From: Petrosia ficiformis
Taxonomy: Eukaryota > Porifera > Demospongiae > Haplosclerida > Petrosiidae
Assembly: GCA_947044365.1 (NCBI GenBank)
Contig: OX345642.1
Location: forward strand, 6,983,507-7,047,506
DNA: 64,000 bases
Direction: 5' to 3'
Shown: piece after piece, positions 34,015 through 46,647 of the stretch
How the letters are laid out: every line of letters starts with the position of its first letter
Numbering within the stretch: position 1 is the first letter of the stretch
The notes under the pieces: model-generated
The model's input: the letters and a program-made list of their open reading frames with translations, nothing else
The model's database searches: none
What the model was told of the DNA's origin: nothing
Made by a program: the position numbers and the translations under genes

Positions 34015-36204
34015 TCAGTACTTTACAAGTCTATTACTACCACAATCAGCCACCCATACTGATCCATCAGGTGATACTGATACTCCATATGGATCACTAA
34101 ATTCTCCTATTGAATGGATAAATCTTCCACTGGGATCATAGATAGACAGAGAACCTGAACTAGAGTTCACTACTAGTGAATAACCTGCTGAATCTATAGC
34201 TATACCAATTGGGCTCTTCAAATGTGTTTGATCATACTTACGTACAAACTGTCCACTAGGAGTAAAGACTGTCACTGAATTGGAATCATGTCCAGTCACA
34301 TGAACATCACCTGATATATCAAAAGCTACACCAAATGGACTATCAAAACTTCCATTACCTGCTACATTCCCATCAATGACATGAGATAGAGTCCAGTCAG
34401 AATGGAACATCTGGATACGACTGTTATCTCTATCTGCTACATACACCTTTCCTTCAGGACTAATGTTTATGGCCCAAGGTCCATTAAACTGTCCAACATC
34501 AGACCCCTTCTGTCCAAAGGTACCAAGAAACTCTCCTCCTATTGTCAACTTGTGAATTCTGTTTCCTCTACACTCAGCTACATAAACTACCTCTCCACTG
34601 ATAGCTATTCCACAAGGTGATTGAAACTGTAGCTCGCCAGTTCCATTAGAACCAATGGTAGTCTTCTTCTTCCCACTACTATCATACACATGTATACAAT
34701 GGTCACTATCACTAGTGACAAACATGTCACCATTATCAGAGAAGGCAATTTTGATGGGACTAATAATTCCAGTAATTGTTTGTACTGGATCTTTGAGTTT
34801 AGTGTAATCACGTTGTGTGACCACACTCAGGTCAAATGGACTACCCTGGATATCCTGATCATGTATAGTAATGGAGAGCTTATGTTGACCTGATTGTTGA
34901 GGTGTAACAGAGACAAGATATGTACCATCATTATTATCTGTAACATGACATTCTATACTTCTCTTTCCAACAGGAGTGAGTCTACTTCTCACCACTTCTC
35001 CTCCATGATCTAATTCCTGTCCTCTGATATCCCTAGAGACCGTCTTGACTTTCATCTCAGCTCCTATAGCTAACCTGTTACGAGGTATTACAGCTGTACT
35101 ATTACTAGGAGAGGTATCAGATATACACCCAAACTCTGTTATCATAGTAGCTAGTGTATCAGTATTAACTTCTACTGATATATTGGGTGACTCACAAAGG
35201 TCGAGAGAGATCTCTGAGAACTGTTGTTGAAGATTAATAGATCTGTTGTGTAGTGTATGAGCAATAGAGAGTAACTCAACATCACTGTACTCACTAGTAG
35301 CAATGGAGGTAAGAGAGTGACAGTGAGTAATGGACTCTAACAGACGTTGAATACCCTCCAGTTGAATAGAGAGACGTACCTCCTTGGCCATGGCTTCCTC
35401 ACTACTTTTAGCTAACAAGGCTTCCTCACGTTGATGAAGAAGCTGTTGAAGTTTAGCAAATGCTTGTCGAATGATAGTGTCCACCTCATTCTTACGAGCT
35501 TTGATCTTTTTCTTCATCTCTTCACCAGCTGTCATGACCTCCTTGAGATGTTTCTGAGCTACTGGAAATCCCTCCAGACCTTGTTGTATCTCCTCCTTGT
35601 TTTGTACGATCTGTTTACTCACCTCGTCAACTGGATGACCCTTGTGACTAATAATAGTACACTTGACACATACTGGAATAGTACACTGTTGACAATAGAA
35701 GCTAAGTTTGTGATCATCATGATCATGACATATGGGAGATGAGAAAAAAGAGGAGTGTAGCATCTTGATAAGTTTATCTCGACTCATGTTCTGAGCTTCT
35801 TTGAGAGTGAAGGAAGAGTGTGAACGTGACTTTTTGAGTCCCTGATGATGTTCCCAACACTTGTAGCACAAGAGATCATCACACTCTGTACAGTAAGCTA
35901 TAGGAGAGTTCTCATCACATGAGTCACATGGAGGAGGAGAAGTTGAGGTCACCTTACATAAGATCTTGTCTTGTTTAGTTTCTTCGCTTAATCGGACATT
36001 ACGTGGAAGAGAAGACACATCTTCATCAGGTATAGTAGTGGATTGATTACAAGTGGGACATGTGATAGAGGTAGTACCCTCAACATGTAGCTTAGTGATA
36101 CATTGTAGACAATAAGAATGGAGACAAGAAAGGATTCGTGGATCTTGATAGATGTTATCACAATATTGACAGATATTATATTGTGTAGTATTGGTAGTCA
36201 TCAC
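34015..36204 (-). CDS. TRIM-NHL protein 2 (RING, B-boxes, coiled coil, filamin, NHL)
   Basis: Intronless, 729 residues, with the same domain order as the gene at 16708-18888 and a closely similar sequence throughout. [24 protein letters not shown] ... CPTC; B-box modules; coiled coil with [16 protein letters not shown]; filamin-like domain with [23 protein letters not shown] repeats including [20 protein letters not shown] and PFGVAFDISGDVHVTGHDS. It probably acts as an E3 ligase whose NHL propeller binds protein or RNA (family knowledge). The 5' flank (36210-36380) is also duplicated from copy 1 or vice versa. Relative to copy 1 most changes are in the NHL part, for example the loop after GDVHVT. 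Confidence 0.93.
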   Translation of the reverse strand: MMTTNTTQYNICQYCDNIYQDPRILSCLHSYCLQCITKLHVEGTTSITCPTCNQSTTIPDEDVSSLPRNVRLSEETKQDKILCKVTSTSPPPCDSCDENSPIAYCTECDDLLCYKCWEHHQGLKKSRSHSSFTLKEAQNMSRDKLIKMLHSSFFSSPICHDHDDHKLSFYCQQCTIPVCVKCTIISHKGHPVDEVSKQIVQNKEEIQQGLEGFPVAQKHLKEVMTAGEEMKKKIKARKNEVDTIIRQAFAKLQQLLHQREEALLAKSSEEAMAKEVRLSIQLEGIQRLLESITHCHSLTSIATSEYSDVELLSIAHTLHNRSINLQQQFSEISLDLCESPNISVEVNTDTLATMITEFGCISDTSPSNSTAVIPRNRLAIGAEMKVKTVSRDIRGQELDHGGEVVRSRLTPVGKRSIECHVTDNNDGTYLVSVTPQQSGQHKLSITIHDQDIQGSPFDLSVVTQRDYTKLKDPVQTITGIISPIKIAFSDNGDMFVTSDSDHCIHVYDSSGKKKTTIGSNGTGELQFQSPCGIAISGEVVYVAECRGNRIHKLTIGGEFLGTFGQKGSDVGQFNGPWAINISPEGKVYVADRDNSRIQMFHSDWTLSHVIDGNVAGNGSFDSPFGVAFDISGDVHVTGHDSNSVTVFTPSGQFVRKYDQTHLKSPIGIAIDSAGYSLVVNSSSGSLSIYDPSGRFIHSIGEFSDPYGVSVSPDGSVWVADCGSNRLVKY

Positions 36205-37326
36205 TCAGTATATGACCTGTAGAACATGATAAAGAATTATATATATTATAATATATATATAATACACTTACATTAACTAATTATAATAGCTAGACTTTGA
36301 TTCAGGAACAGGTATGAATCACCTTTTAAGAGGTTACCAGTGAGATTGATCACATGACTGTTTGTATAGTATGGGAGGAGATTTATTATAATATATAATA
36401 CATTATAGAGTGGTATAATAAATCAGTACTATTGATTGATTCAAGTTCTCAACCAATCAGTAAAATAGTTGAATGCAGCAACTGGAATCAAATATCTATC
36501 AACAGTTCCATGACCCTATCCCCGCGGGCCAAGTCACATGATCTATCACATAATCTTATATACACATATCATGCAAGTCCAGCCATGGTTGAATCCTATT
36601 TTCCGTCCTACATGATATACATTATGTGCATGACGGTAACTATATATGTACATGTATTATACGTACGTTTTCATTACATTTGCAAAGTATGTTGTTTGCT
36701 CAATGATGCTTTTGATGTCATAATTATAATAGTTACCGAATTTCTATTTTGTTATCCTGCCCCTATGTATGTACATAGTATTACATATTTCATGTCACTT
36801 GTAAAACTTCAAATTAAAGGCTGTACTGTGACGTATTCAGTTGTCCATCAACAAATGTTGAAATTTCCTGCCTCATCAACCTCATGACAAAAGATTGTAG
36901 TAAAGTTATTTGACAACAAAGGCAACTATAGGTGTACTTTAATTAATATATTAGGCCGGCAGTAAAAATTATTTGTAATGGCATCAGCATGCACCATCAT
37001 ACTATTATTTGTTACCGTACTTACAGCTGGCTGGGCCTTACCACAATGAATGCATTATTTAGAAAATTTTATTTTTCTACTAATTAAAACTCAAATGAAG
37101 TGGAAACTGCTTATAAAACATGCAAACAGTTGTGCTCACTGCTCAGTGAAGTGTGGCATTCTTTTTAATGCCCACCTCATTACAATAAATATTTTCATAT
37201 TTATCCTGTAAGCCACGACTTCTTTATTTTATGAGTAGCATGCATGTAATTCATATAATCCATATAAACATAATTATAACCACTATAATTATACTGGTTC
37301 AGTAATTAATATCAATGAATAATTAA
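36205..37326. other. Intergenic, no gene recognised
   Basis: 36210-36380 is the duplicated TRIM-NHL upstream region. 36380-37326 is AT-rich with no family match; an open frame at 36432-36887 has no domain or codon signal I can support. The right end carries the GGCT 3' UTR. Confidence 0.5.
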
Positions 37327-37821
37327 TTAGTGTTGTCCCTCAAGGAAGTTAATATCGCCATGGTAACCATTGTGCTTCACATCTTTCAATTGTTCTCTAT
37401 ATGTTTCTGGTAAACCTACTTCATCTGCACCCTCCATTATTATTCTAAGGTATAGATGAGAAGGTAAGTTCTCTTTAACATCATCTTGCCTTTTGTACGA
37501 TACACATTTCATATTCACACCCTCCATTGTTTCAACATCTACTTCAATACGTTGATACACACATAAATGTACCCCTTCTTGTCGATCTAGAGGTAACAAA
37601 TGCTCTCTATTTAATCTCCATACAGCACCCCATACTATATCACCAACACATTTAATGATTGTTGATGGTGCACCGTGCCATCTGACTGAATCTTCTCCAG
37701 CAAATATTAGTTTGTAATCTACTAATTTTGCAATACATACCAGTTCTGCACTTGGACAGTTTATATGCAATCTCTTTTGCTTCAAGTTGGACCCATATGC
37801 AAAATACAGAACAGTGTCCAT
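37327..37821 (-). CDS. GGCT: Gamma-glutamylcyclotransferase
   Basis: Intronless, 164 residues. Cytosolic enzyme of the gamma-glutamyl cycle that converts gamma-glutamyl amino acids to 5-oxoproline and free amino acid. The fold-defining loop FAYGSNL is at residues 7-13. WHGAPSTIIKCVGDIVWGAV matches the family core. DRQEGV holds the glutamate at the position of the catalytic Glu of human GGCT (DEQEGV). GLPETYREQLK matches the C-terminal helix. Length agrees with the family (about 185). Start MDTVLYFAYG, 94 bp head-to-head with the next gene. Confidence 0.95.
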   Translation of the reverse strand: MDTVLYFAYGSNLKQKRLHINCPSAELVCIAKLVDYKLIFAGEDSVRWHGAPSTIIKCVGDIVWGAVWRLNREHLLPLDRQEGVHLCVYQRIEVDVETMEGVNMKCVSYKRQDDVKENLPSHLYLRIIMEGADEVGLPETYREQLKDVKHNGYHGDINFLEGQH

Positions 37822-37915
37822 ACCCAGCCCTTTGCACAGCCTAGGAACAGGAATGAGTCTCGTGCACCTCGAAATCGTTTAATTAGGGAATTTCTTTTTG
37901 TATACTATGATATAA
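37822..37915. promoter_or_regulatory. Bidirectional promoter GGCT / propeller ectoprotein
   Basis: 94 bp between divergent ATGs. TATAAAT directly precedes the plus-strand ATG, too close to act as its TATA box. No other motif identified. Confidence 0.5.
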
Positions 37916-39752
37916 ATGGCGGAGAGGAGTTATCCTTTACATGCGATCCCCAGAGTATCCTCACCTCATGGAGGTAGAAAAGTGAGATTGAAAGTGAAGG
38001 ACGTTACAGAAGAGCAAGAGGAAATAGATTGCAAAGACAGTCCAGAGGAATTACTCTTACCTCGTGAACACTGTTCACAAATAACAAGGGAAGCAATGCT
38101 TAGAAAATGGTTACACTCAAATCCAGATAATTTTGTTAGAGAAGAAGAAGATAATGAAGATGAAGAGCAAGATGAGGAGTGTTTAATTAAAGAAGGAAAT
38201 GTATTTAGTAGAATTAAAGTGACTGGAAGTTGTCTTTGTAAGCTTTTTGTAATAATCTATCTCTTGGCTTGTCTGCTAGTTTCCGCTCTTTATATTGCCA
38301 TATATGGACCTAATGAGTTATATCTTATACCGGAAGGACCAAATAAAAGCCCTCTAAAGGTAAAGAGATATTAGTTGTGTCATTGGTGTGTGTGTGTGTG
38401 AGTGTGAGTGGTTATAGTATAACTATTTTTTTACTCTTCATCTGATGAGTTAATTAAGGTGCTAGTTAGGATGTGGAAATGTTGAATAGAAACAGGCATT
38501 TCTATATGGCTAACTCATACCGTTAACTAAATACCGAGGTGTCAAACAAAAGCACTTGCATGATCTTGGTTGCCATGGTAACACTTCATTTGCTATCTAC
38601 CTAATTGTGTGTGCAATCACTGATAGTATCCATTTGTCCATTCTAACCTTTCTGATCAATTTTAAACTTGGTATAAAATAGCAATCATTGTCTGCATATA
38701 CAGCTATTTGGTGGTATTGTGGTTTTCATAGCTTAGAGTCAGAGTACTGATCGCTAAAGCCAGTGGACTATGATTCAATTCCCAACGTCTGCTACTTTTT
38801 CACATCTCTTTTTAGTATCAATTAAATTGATTCTCTATTTCATCTATTTTTCAGCCCTCGCCCGATGAACTGTCACATTTACAATTCTATGACAATCTGT
38901 ATACTGAGTGGATATCCAATAGATGGACTTATGACTTTGATACTTTTTCTGATTGGCCAACGCTTCCAGATTATATACTTGATGTGCATCAAATTGTATC
39001 TGGACAAGTCGATAATAAGAAAGGAATATGGTTATTAGATCCTGAGGGATTGTATTTTGTGTATGGGTTTGAGTCCGGTAACTCTGATGATGTATCGTTT
39101 GTGAATATTAGTGAGAATTTGGATCTGTCAGTACATGAAAACAGTCAAGTGTCATTAAGGTCACATGACAGCCTCTTCCTTATCTCACCTGATAATATCA
39201 CGATGTTAGACTGTTCACCTTCAGCTATAGATTAGTAAGTACCTGTCTGTTATATACACACACACATACATACATACATACATACATACACACATACATA
39301 CATACATACATACATACATACATACATACATACATGCATACATGTACATACATACATACATACATACATAAATACATAAATACATACATACATACATACA
39401 TACATACATACATACATACATAGTATTACATACATACATACATACATACAATTCATACATACATACATACATACATACATACTTACATACATACATAAAT
39501 ACATATATACATAAATACATACATACATACATACATACATACATACATACATACATACATACATGCATACATGTACATACATACATACATACATACATAC
39601 ATAAATACATAAATACATACATACATACATACATACATACATACATACATACATAGTATTACATACATACATACATACATACAATTCATACATACATACA
39701 TACATACATACATACTTACATACATACATAAATACATATATACATAAATACA

Positions 39753-39784
<32 letters not shown>

Positions 39785-41240
39785 CATACATGCATACATA
39801 CATACATACATACATACTTACATACATACATACATACATACATACGTACATACATACATATACATACATACATGCATACATACATAGTTACATATATACA
39901 TACATGTACATACATGTAGGATCATTAATTCATTATCTCTATTCATCCATTCATTAATTACACATTCATTGATAATATCATTTTTTATTGTAATTTTAAG
40001 ACACATTATAATTAATTTATGATAGTTTATAAAGCATTCTTTGTTTATCATACTCCATTCAGATAATATAAGTTATAAGTACAAACATTACACACACGCA
40101 CACACACACATACACCTCCATGTCATTAAGATACCCCATCTCTCACTTCCTAATAGTGCACACACACCTACACACTAATAATTATATGTATGTACATATA
40201 GTCCTAGATATGCACATGTCAAATATGTTCACATACCATATATGTATGTACATAGTCATTCATGTGCTGCTATTTGTATTGTCATAATTATCATTAATTT
40301 CCTTTGTGTTCACTTCAGCTGTGACTTGATTTCCCATTGGCCGGCACCTGATTTTAGCACCATCAATTCCGCTGTTGTTTCGGGTAAAGATGGACATTTA
40401 TGGATCGGAACAGACGATGGGCTATACATGTTAAACACATCTGTATATTCTAATGATAATAGAACAGCAATATCTCTCATATCAGATATTGAAGGATCGG
40501 TGATTTCATTGTCATGGCGATCAGGGTTGCTTGGCCCAAAGGGATGGTGTCTAAAGAGCAATGCTTTTCTGTTAACTAATACATCTTACCTACATCCTCA
40601 AGATGTCAGTTTCAATACTGGATCTGATATATATATCGGAGAGCGAGATTCCAATGGTTTTGGGCTCCTAGCTATAGGAACAACTGATAAAATATATTTT
40701 TATGATGGTGACATGATTTGGTTTGAATGGGTATCGATTTGGGAATATGGTTTAGGGGGTGTGGTTGATGGACCTCCTATTACAATGACCTTTGCACCCA
40801 CTGGTGATCTGTTTATTGGTAATAATGTATCACTAACAAGATTAAATATTAATTATACTTTTGATCGTATTGGACCATCCGAAGGACTGCCCTATAACCA
40901 GATTACATCCTTACACTACTCCAATTACACTCCCAGATATCCACTACCAATGTCTCCTCCATCTGATCTTCCTCATTCCTCTTTGGGTGGTACTTTATTT
41001 GTAGGATCTCAGAAAGGCTGGAGTTTGTTTGATGTCGTAAAGTCTGAATTTATAGGTTATTTTTATGGTCCTCGTTGGCACCCTGGTGAAGAAGTTTTAG
41101 GAATAGCTGCCGCAGGATTCAATATGTCTGTCGTACTGACAGATAAAGGATTTGCTATTATTAGACCAGAGGACTGGACTCTGGAGAAGAAAGCTCTACA
41201 TTACCAAAATATGTTGAAAAGACATACCAGAGAACCAGGT

Positions 41241-41301
<61 letters not shown>

Positions 41302-44300
41302 TTCCTGTGTCTCTTTCTGTCTTTCTGTGCCCCTGTGTCCTACATCCTATCTTTCTCTTCATATATTTACAGTAGTAGTTTACCTTCAGTCTGATAATAG
41401 TTAATAATAATCTGTGTAGCATATTACATTACATTTATATCATTGTTTCTACAGGTCTTGTTTCGGATTGTCCACTGCAGGATTATGTACCTTCATCCTG
41501 TAATCCAGTACCAACAGATAATGATGGATTATGGACATCATGGTTAGTAGGTGCTGAAGCTTTTCGATATATAGTCACACAAAATGAATCAGCAAGACTT
41601 AATGCCATGAAGTTGTATAGAGGAATGAAATTTCTAGTTGATGTTACTGGAATTAGTGGATTACCGGCTCGAAGTGTTATGAAATACAATGATACAGTGA
41701 AAAATGATATACCATTAACATCTATTAATATCACAAGGGCCACTGAAGGGAGTGGTATGTTTTCCAATAGTATCGGAGAGGAAATTGAAGGATCTGGTGA
41801 TCTAGATGAAGAATCAGGCAGTACTTGGCATCCTTCCACCTCCTTTCCTGACTGGCAATGGAAAGGTGATACCAGCTCAGATGAGGTCAGTGATGTTATA
41901 CATCTATGTTATTATGTGTATATATCTACATGTATATATATATATATATAGTATAATAATTATATAACATATAGTAATGTGTGTGGTACTGCAGTAATGT
42001 AGTTAGTCTCACTTGAGTTCATTTTGAAAACTATTCGATTTTTATTAATGGACATAATATAAATTATTTGACAAATAAGGAATGAATGATTACTTATAAT
42101 ATCACGAGAGTTGCGCCCACATGCATAAATACACACATACACACATATATATACGCACATATACATATCAGGACAGGAAATAAGCCTACAACATCTGGTG
42201 AGCAATTCCGTCACCAATGCTCACCACAGTACAACTAGCATGCATTGTCATGTCAAAATCTGGTGCTCCTTAATTAAGCTAATTTTGGTACTCAAATGAG
42301 CACTGGAGCACTGTTATTTCCCACTCTACATATGTACATGTACATAATCATGCATGCCCATATGCAGACTGGCATGCATTATGTGTATCTTCAGTTTGCA
42401 CAACACAATCTGCAAATGTGCAAATTCCCAGACTATGTGGAACACATACATATACACACACTATCAGTATTATGTGTATATTTCTATTTAGTGATAATTG
42501 TATATCAATTGAAACTGAATGTTGACTAATTATATTATCTCTTTTGATATAACTATTATACACACCTTATATGGTATTATCACATTAGTCATTACTATGA
42601 CCATTTCTGTAATGCTTTGATATTACTAATATTTCAATTCTTAAATTACTCAATTTTTAATTTGTACATGTACATGTACTATGACTACTACATAACTACA
42701 TGTACATATTATGTATATGTATGTACATATGTGTGTACAACTGTATATGTACTTGACTACTACATAACTACATGTACATGTATACATAGTTGTGTACATG
42801 TACACAAATCAGTGTATGCACTATTCAATATGTACATATACTGATATACATGTATATATATTATATACATGCATATATTCTTATATACTAAATAGATTGT
42901 TGGTCATATTTTTGCTAATGCTATTGCATTTCATCTTGTGGCTAAAACCATCAAAGAAAAACAAGAAGTGATGCATACACTGGACTCCATTATAGGTGAG
43001 TAGTATAATATATATACACACATACAATAGAGATGATCAACACTATACAACCCTATCATTATACCACTCTAGAAAACATTTTCGCCTAATTTAAAGCAAT
43101 TGTTTTTCTAAAAAAAAAATGAGTACCAAAGCTATAGATCAAAGTCCGATTAGAATGCTCACAGTTCTAACAGTGTCTGTGTATGTATGTATGTTTGCAT
43201 ACCATACATACGTACATACGTACGTACGTACATACATACATACATACATACATACATACATACATACATACATACATACATACATACGTACGTACGTACA
43301 TTTATACATACAGGTTATATTAAAAATAATAACTATACTCTAATTGATGTCACAAATCATACTACTCACTGGGGTGTGTGGAGTCCTTCTGTTCTCAATT
43401 TCAACCAATCATGGGCTGATGAACATGGTCTCAACTCATTAGAGATATTGACTGGACTTCTGACAGCATTCTGGATGACTGGAAAAACCACATATCTTGA
43501 AGGTTGGCAGGTAAGGGAAATGACGTGTTGACTAAGAGACAAAGGGTATTTGACAACAAGGAGATTTGTAATACAATAGACTACCATCCATTCATCCATC
43601 AGTCCATCCATTCATCCATCAGTCCATCCATCCATCCATCCATCCATCCATCTATCTGATACATGTATACTGACAACATTTTCATATTATTATATATTAT
43701 ATTCTTAGGAATTATATAATGGATCAACAGATGGTGTGTTCAATCATTTTGGATTGAATATGATAAATCAGAAAATAACATTCCCTCGTGATATCAACTA
43801 TTCTGATGATGAACTGGCTTTTCTACCTTACTTCAGTTACTTCTATTCTTTGAAGGTAAGGATAGATGGAAGGGTGTGTGGATGGATGGATGGATGGATG
43901 GATGGATGGATGGATGGATAGATAGATACATGAACATTCAAGACTTGTTGAATCTTCTCTGTAGCATTTAGCTGCTCGGGATAAACGTTTTGAACAACCT
44001 GAAATGTGGAACATTCCCCTTCTCAGTTTAAAGAGAGCTTGGAAATATGTTGGTAAAGAGAGGAGCGCAGCGTGGACTTCCATATATGGATATATAACAG
44101 GTGAATACCATCAATCATTACTTAAGTGGGTGTTGGCGTTGGTCGGTTAAAATAAATTTTCAAAATGAAATGGGTGTTGTCTCAACATTAATTGCTTTCA
44201 CTATAACGGAATATAATGATTCAGGTGAGAAAAAGCATGTATTTCTGTTAAGGTTCCAATCATGAACCTACATCCTACATGAAGAGACAAAATTAAGAGT

Positions 44301-44374
44301 CAATCATCTATACTGTGCCCTCATGGGTCTATATATTGCCTATGGGTAAAATTCTTTAATTAATGATATATATA

Positions 44375-44409
<35 letters not shown>

Positions 44410-45097
44410 GTGAGATAGATAATGTTGAACTAACTAGTGATATAGTGTGGAGTCTAAGACACTGGCCATTAGAATTAATACAATGGAGAACACAAAATTC
44501 TCATCGTTTGGATATACGATTTAATTCTGAACAAGACAGGTTGGTATGATAAATGATCTTCTGTATGTATTAAGTATCTCTTTTAGTAATTGCTTTTCTT
44601 GACCTGTTTGCTTTTAGTCCTTGATGGGAGGATCAATGGATGGATGGTGGATGGATGGATTGTGGATGGATGGATCGATGGATGGATGGATGGATGGATG
44701 GATGGAAGGATGGATGGATCAATGGATGGATGGATTGTGGATGGATGGTGGGATGGATGGATGGAAGGAAGAATGGATCAATGGATTGATTGTGGATGGA
44801 TGGATCAATGGTGTTTGAGTAGATGGTGAATTTATATCTGAAATAGACGAAGTACAAGTATGTTTTAATAACTATACACGTAAAATTATTACTAAATGAT
44901 TTCAATATCATTATTAATTTTTCAGAAACTTTCGCAGTAGTAGTCAATCAACTAGAGTCTTACCCCCTAATGAAAGAACTCAGTTAAGATGGAATGGAAA
45001 CCCATACCAGTTAGATTGGGGAGGCAGTAATAATGAAATGGATCCTGGTCCATGGTTAATGTCATATTGGCTAGCACGTTGGGCAAAATTGTTATGA
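37916..45097 (+). CDS. Type II membrane ectoprotein: Reg_prop-like propeller plus C-terminal helical (glycosidase-like?) domain
   Basis: Exons: 37916-38359, 38855-39234, 40319-41238, 41455-41885, 42896-42995, 43314-43510, 43709-43855, 43965-44100, 44410-44539, 44926-45097. They total 3057 nt, 1018 residues, with all phases agreeing. Acidic cytosolic N-terminus, then one membrane span at about residues 108-130 ([20 protein letters not shown]), so the rest is predicted lumenal or extracellular. It carries many NxS/T sites (NTS, NRT, NMS, NVS, NYT, NHT, NGS). Propeller-like motifs resemble the two-component-regulator propeller: [48 protein letters not shown]. The C-terminal 450 residues are Trp-rich and helical, ending [20 protein letters not shown] and [12 protein letters not shown], reminiscent of (alpha/alpha) barrel carbohydrate enzymes. 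I do not recognise a named family. Confidence 0.85.
38722..38800 (+). other. Weak tRNA-like / SINE-like sequence
   Basis: TAGCTTAGAGTCAGAGTACT resembles a D-arm/A box. About 25 nt later GATTCAATTCCC resembles a degenerate B box. The implied anticodon stem has a mismatch and the T stem does not pair well, so it is not a functional tRNA. It lies in intron 1 of the propeller gene. Confidence 0.25.
39258..39915. repeat. TACA microsatellite with higher-order structure, propeller-gene intron 2
   Basis: (ATAC)n with punctuating words TAGTATTACATAC, ACAATTCATAC, ACTTACATAC and GCATACATGTAC. The block containing these at about 39340-39500 repeats at about 39580-39740, a higher-order period of about 240 bp. 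Long Met-Tyr-Val-Cys frames on the minus strand are artefacts. Confidence 0.95.
41241..41298. repeat. (CT)n microsatellite
   Basis: Begins three bases after the exon-3 donor (41238/41239) of the propeller gene. Could influence donor recognition. Later introns of this gene hold TACA/TACG (43187-43312), CATC (43585-43655), GGAT (43873-43923) and GGAT (44633-44812) tracts. Confidence 0.95.
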
Positions 45098-45590
45098 TAA
45101 ACAGTAATTTATAATATATTTATTACATTGGCTTTTGTTTGTTTGTTTACATGTTTCTTTACTTTTGTTTACATGTTTACATGTTTGTTTACTTTTGTTT
45201 ACATGTTTGTTTGTTTTTGTATAATCAGTGTTTATCATTAATAGTTACTAATTTCACAAGTATAAAACATGTACATGTATGTAGGTACTCATTAATTTTA
45301 TTAACTCATTAGCTCAGCTTTTCAAAAACCATTTTTAATAACATATAGTATATCACTGTGGAAATTTATTCTTCTATTATACTTGCCAAATTTAATATAA
45401 ACTTGTGAAATGAGTGCATATTAGGTGGATAAGTCTCATTCCCAGAATGTCAGGGGAGTATGGGAATGAGACAAGTGGACTGGAAATGATTAAGTGCCGC
45501 CACAGGGGAGTCTGGGAACGAGACTATGCTAGACTGGAAACTTTACTATTTCTACACACATGGTTGATTCTCAAGATATTGTTCAGATAA
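45098..45590. other. Spacer between convergent genes
   Basis: Contains an imperfect GTTTACATGTTT repeat (45130-45220) and two GTCTGGGAATGAGAC-like words (45435-45530) that also occur in several TTC27 introns. No gene recognised. Confidence 0.5.
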
Positions 45591-46449
45591 TCATATTACA
45601 TTATCTAACGAGTTGATATAAAAAATTAATGATCTGTTAATATCTGTTATGACATCATCATCCTCCTCCTCCTCCTCCTTTTGTCTTATCTGTTGATTTC
45701 TTCTCATAAGATGATATTACATTATATACTCTACTCATCATATCTGATATGTTTGGAAGCTATGTGAGGAATATCAACCAGTTACTATACAATATACTTA
45801 AGTTCATTATAGCCAATTAGATCACAGATAACCAGTCACATAATTGAACATTAATAGCACCAAGTTATGTAGAAATGTATAGTACACGTGTATATTAAGT
45901 GACTTTATAGCTGGAGTAATCTGATTGGCTTTGAAAGTAATTAATAAAACAGTTATTGTAGTAATATTTCAAGAGGGCGTGTCCTGGATCCTAGTATCTC
46001 TTGTCATTCGGCTCTGTATCATTTACCACACCTACTCAAGGTGCTGTGTATCCAAGTTGATCCGGAAAGTCAAGTGATATAATATCTAATATTGTGTACA
46101 TCGTATATCACGAGATTCTAAGGCACATACTAGAAAATAAACACTCTCTTATAATTCCACCATTGAAACATACTGCAGACAAGAACCATATGTAATATAT
46201 ATAGTACACTTACAGGTCTTATATACAAAAATATAGACCCGAGGTTTAGTGTCCAAGGATGTGATATAGCCCGAGCCTGCGAGGGCTATATCACATCCGA
46301 GGACACTAAACCAAGGTTTTATATTGTTTTATATAAGAACTGTAAGTGTACTATATACAATATATTGTATGCTGATAGATTAAAGATTCACAGGTCTATA
46401 TACAAAAATATAAGACCTAACCACATCAAACGGTTGCCATGGTAGCATG

Positions 46450-46484
<35 letters not shown>

Positions 46485-46647
46485 TATATATATATATATT
46501 CGTACCTCATAATTCTGAGCCATGTAGATACCACACACACCACCTGCCCCTAAACCAACCTACAATATATATATGATATGGTATTCATGATAATTACTGA
46601 TGTTGTGTTATTCTCACCAGCCAATGCACCACACCTGCTTTCACCAT
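45591..46647 (-). CDS. STMP1: STMP1-like mitochondrial microprotein
   Basis: Exon 1, 46618-46647 (MVKAGVVHWL); exon 2, 46506-46559 (VGLGAGGVCGIYMAQNYE); both junctions are phase 0 with good GT-AG sites. The pattern Gly-rich helix + GIYMAQNYE matches short transmembrane mitochondrial protein 1, whose human form has GMYLAQNYD at the same place. STMP1 is about 47 residues and acts at the mitochondrial inner membrane. A third exon at 45591-45689 (IRQKEEEEEDDDVI ..., acidic, stop at 45591-45593) fits in phase and would give 60 residues, but its assignment is weaker than the first two. The start lies 59 bp head-to-head from MRPL38. Far too short for routine gene finders. Confidence 0.55.
46196..46357. 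mobile_element. Foldback (hairpin) element, about 75-bp arms
   Basis: Near-perfect inverted repeat. The left arm includes AGTACACTTACAG, GGTTTAGTGTCC and GGATGTGATATAGCCC. The right arm is GGGCTATATCACATCC, GGACACTAAACC and CTGTAAGTGTACT. The spacer is about 10 bp. It lies in STMP1-like intron 2. A fragment (CAGGTCTATATACAAAAATA) recurs just right, at about 46390-46415. Confidence 0.8.

Noticed and set aside
36432..36887. 151-residue open frame
   Set aside because: No motif, no splice context, composition like flanking intergenic DNA.
38722..38800. Functional tRNA gene
   Set aside because: A- and B-box-like words are present, but anticodon and T stems do not fold properly; at most an old tRNA-derived SINE.
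39221..39915. 141- and 221-residue Met-Tyr-Val-Cys frames
   Set aside because: Microsatellite artefacts inside an intron of the propeller gene.
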